From Hydrogenothermaceae bacterium (lineage in GTDB: Bacteria; Aquificota; Aquificia; Aquificales; Hydrogenothermaceae): a stretch of DNA of 6,370 bases. The translations under genes were made by a program, and so were the position numbers. The notes beneath the pieces are model-generated. The model saw nothing but the letters and a program-made list of their open reading frames with translations, made no database searches and had not been told where the DNA came from. Position 1 is the stretch's first letter. The number at the start of each line of letters is the position of its first letter. The DNA lies in assembly GCA_026984355.1 (NCBI GenBank), contig JALSSG010000260.1, forward strand, positions 1 to 6,370, written 5' to 3'. Positions 6,156 through 6,370 of this stretch are shown piece after piece.

Positions 6156-6370
6156 TTATTTTTGAATTTTAAGGAGTGTGATGTATTTGTTTTTTTTAGC
6201 TCTATATATAAGTTTTCCTTTAATATCAGCCACAAGCTTTTCTACTATTTTTAATCCTATTCCTGTACTTTCGCGTATGTTTTCGTTAATGTCATTTCTT
6301 ATTATTAGTGTAGCTTGACCTTTGTTGTTTGAGCAGAACTTAATATGAATAAAACTTTTAGAAAATTTAA
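6156..6370 (-). CDS. Sensor histidine kinase-like protein, C-terminal 70 residues only
   Basis: The frame enters from outside the window at base 6370 and ends at TAA 6158-6156. The visible end contains a strand (ATLIIRND), a short charged loop and ESTGIGLKIVEKLVADIKGKL, which is the G2 box (G-x-G-L) and following helix of the GHKL / HATPase_c ATP-binding fold. It then has two strands (LIYRAKK and YITLLKIQK) that close the domain at the C-terminus, as in sensor kinases. Only about eight residues separate RND from TGIGL, and there is no visible D-x-G-x-G (G1) or F box, so the ATP lid is very short. The sensor part, phospho-acceptor His and N box lie outside. It is on the same strand, 71 nt before the pilus genes. 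Minor pilin operons in Pseudomonas are controlled by the FimS/AlgZ-AlgR two-component system, so a regulatory link is plausible but unproven. MutL- or anti-sigma-type GHKL proteins are less likely given the kinase-like GLKIVEKL helix. Confidence 0.75.
   Translation of the reverse strand, partial: KFSKSFIHIKFCSNNKGQATLIIRNDINENIRESTGIGLKIVEKLVADIKGKLIYRAKKNKYITLLKIQK

Noticed and set aside
1..6370. tRNA or rRNA genes, CRISPR arrays, insertion sequences, attachment sites, riboswitches
   Set aside because: The window is almost fully occupied by minus-strand coding sequence; no regularly spaced repeats, transposase motifs, paired terminal repeats or structured RNA were seen by eye.

Overview
The window is AT-rich (roughly one third G+C by eye) and every gene seen lies on the minus strand, so transcription runs from high to low coordinates. 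It holds most of a type IV pilus minor-pilin / tip-adhesin operon. Cysteine-rich secreted proteins, very A/T-biased codons (ATA, AGA, TTA) and a compact layout would suit a low-G+C Gram-negative lineage with type IV pili, such as Aquificota (Sulfurihydrogenibium- or Persephonella-like). That placement is inference and only weakly supported.

Layout in the direction of transcription: (1) 6370-6156, the last 70 codons of a gene whose protein ends in a histidine-kinase-type ATP-binding domain (G2 box TGIGL); (2) a 71-nt spacer with at most a weak promoter; (3) 6084-5791, a 97-residue exported protein of unknown family, vaguely PilY2-like; (4) 5779-2198, a 1193-residue PilY1/PilC-type tip protein with signal peptide, von Willebrand A domain carrying a MIDAS motif and a large cysteine-rich insertion, and a C-terminal beta-propeller with calcium-binding loops; (5) 2213-1752, a FimT/FimU (GspH-class) prepilin; (6) 1777-1370, a PilV (GspI-class) prepilin; (7) 1357-332, a PilW (GspJ-class) prepilin; (8) 323-1, the first 107 codons of a PilX (GspK-class) prepilin that runs off the window. 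No stretch over 300 bases lacks a gene.

In the known system the four minor pilins (H-I-J-K classes) form a priming complex at the pilus tip. PilY1 sits on that complex as adhesin and calcium-responsive regulator of extension and retraction. Here the H-I-J-K order is intact, but pilY1 precedes the pilins rather than following them as in Pseudomonas. The genes overlap by 16 and 26 nt or are separated by 8-12 nt, each with its own Shine-Dalgarno sequence, as expected for one translationally coupled transcript.

Points most worth a second look: a textbook EF-hand loop plus a second Asp-rich loop inside PilW, alongside several such loops in PilY1; G7 and G6 tracts near the 3' end of pilY1, where a one-base slip would truncate the protein; the cysteine-rich insertion in the PilY1 vWA domain and abundant cysteines in the pilins; the small exported protein at the head of the operon; and the short-lid kinase end just upstream.
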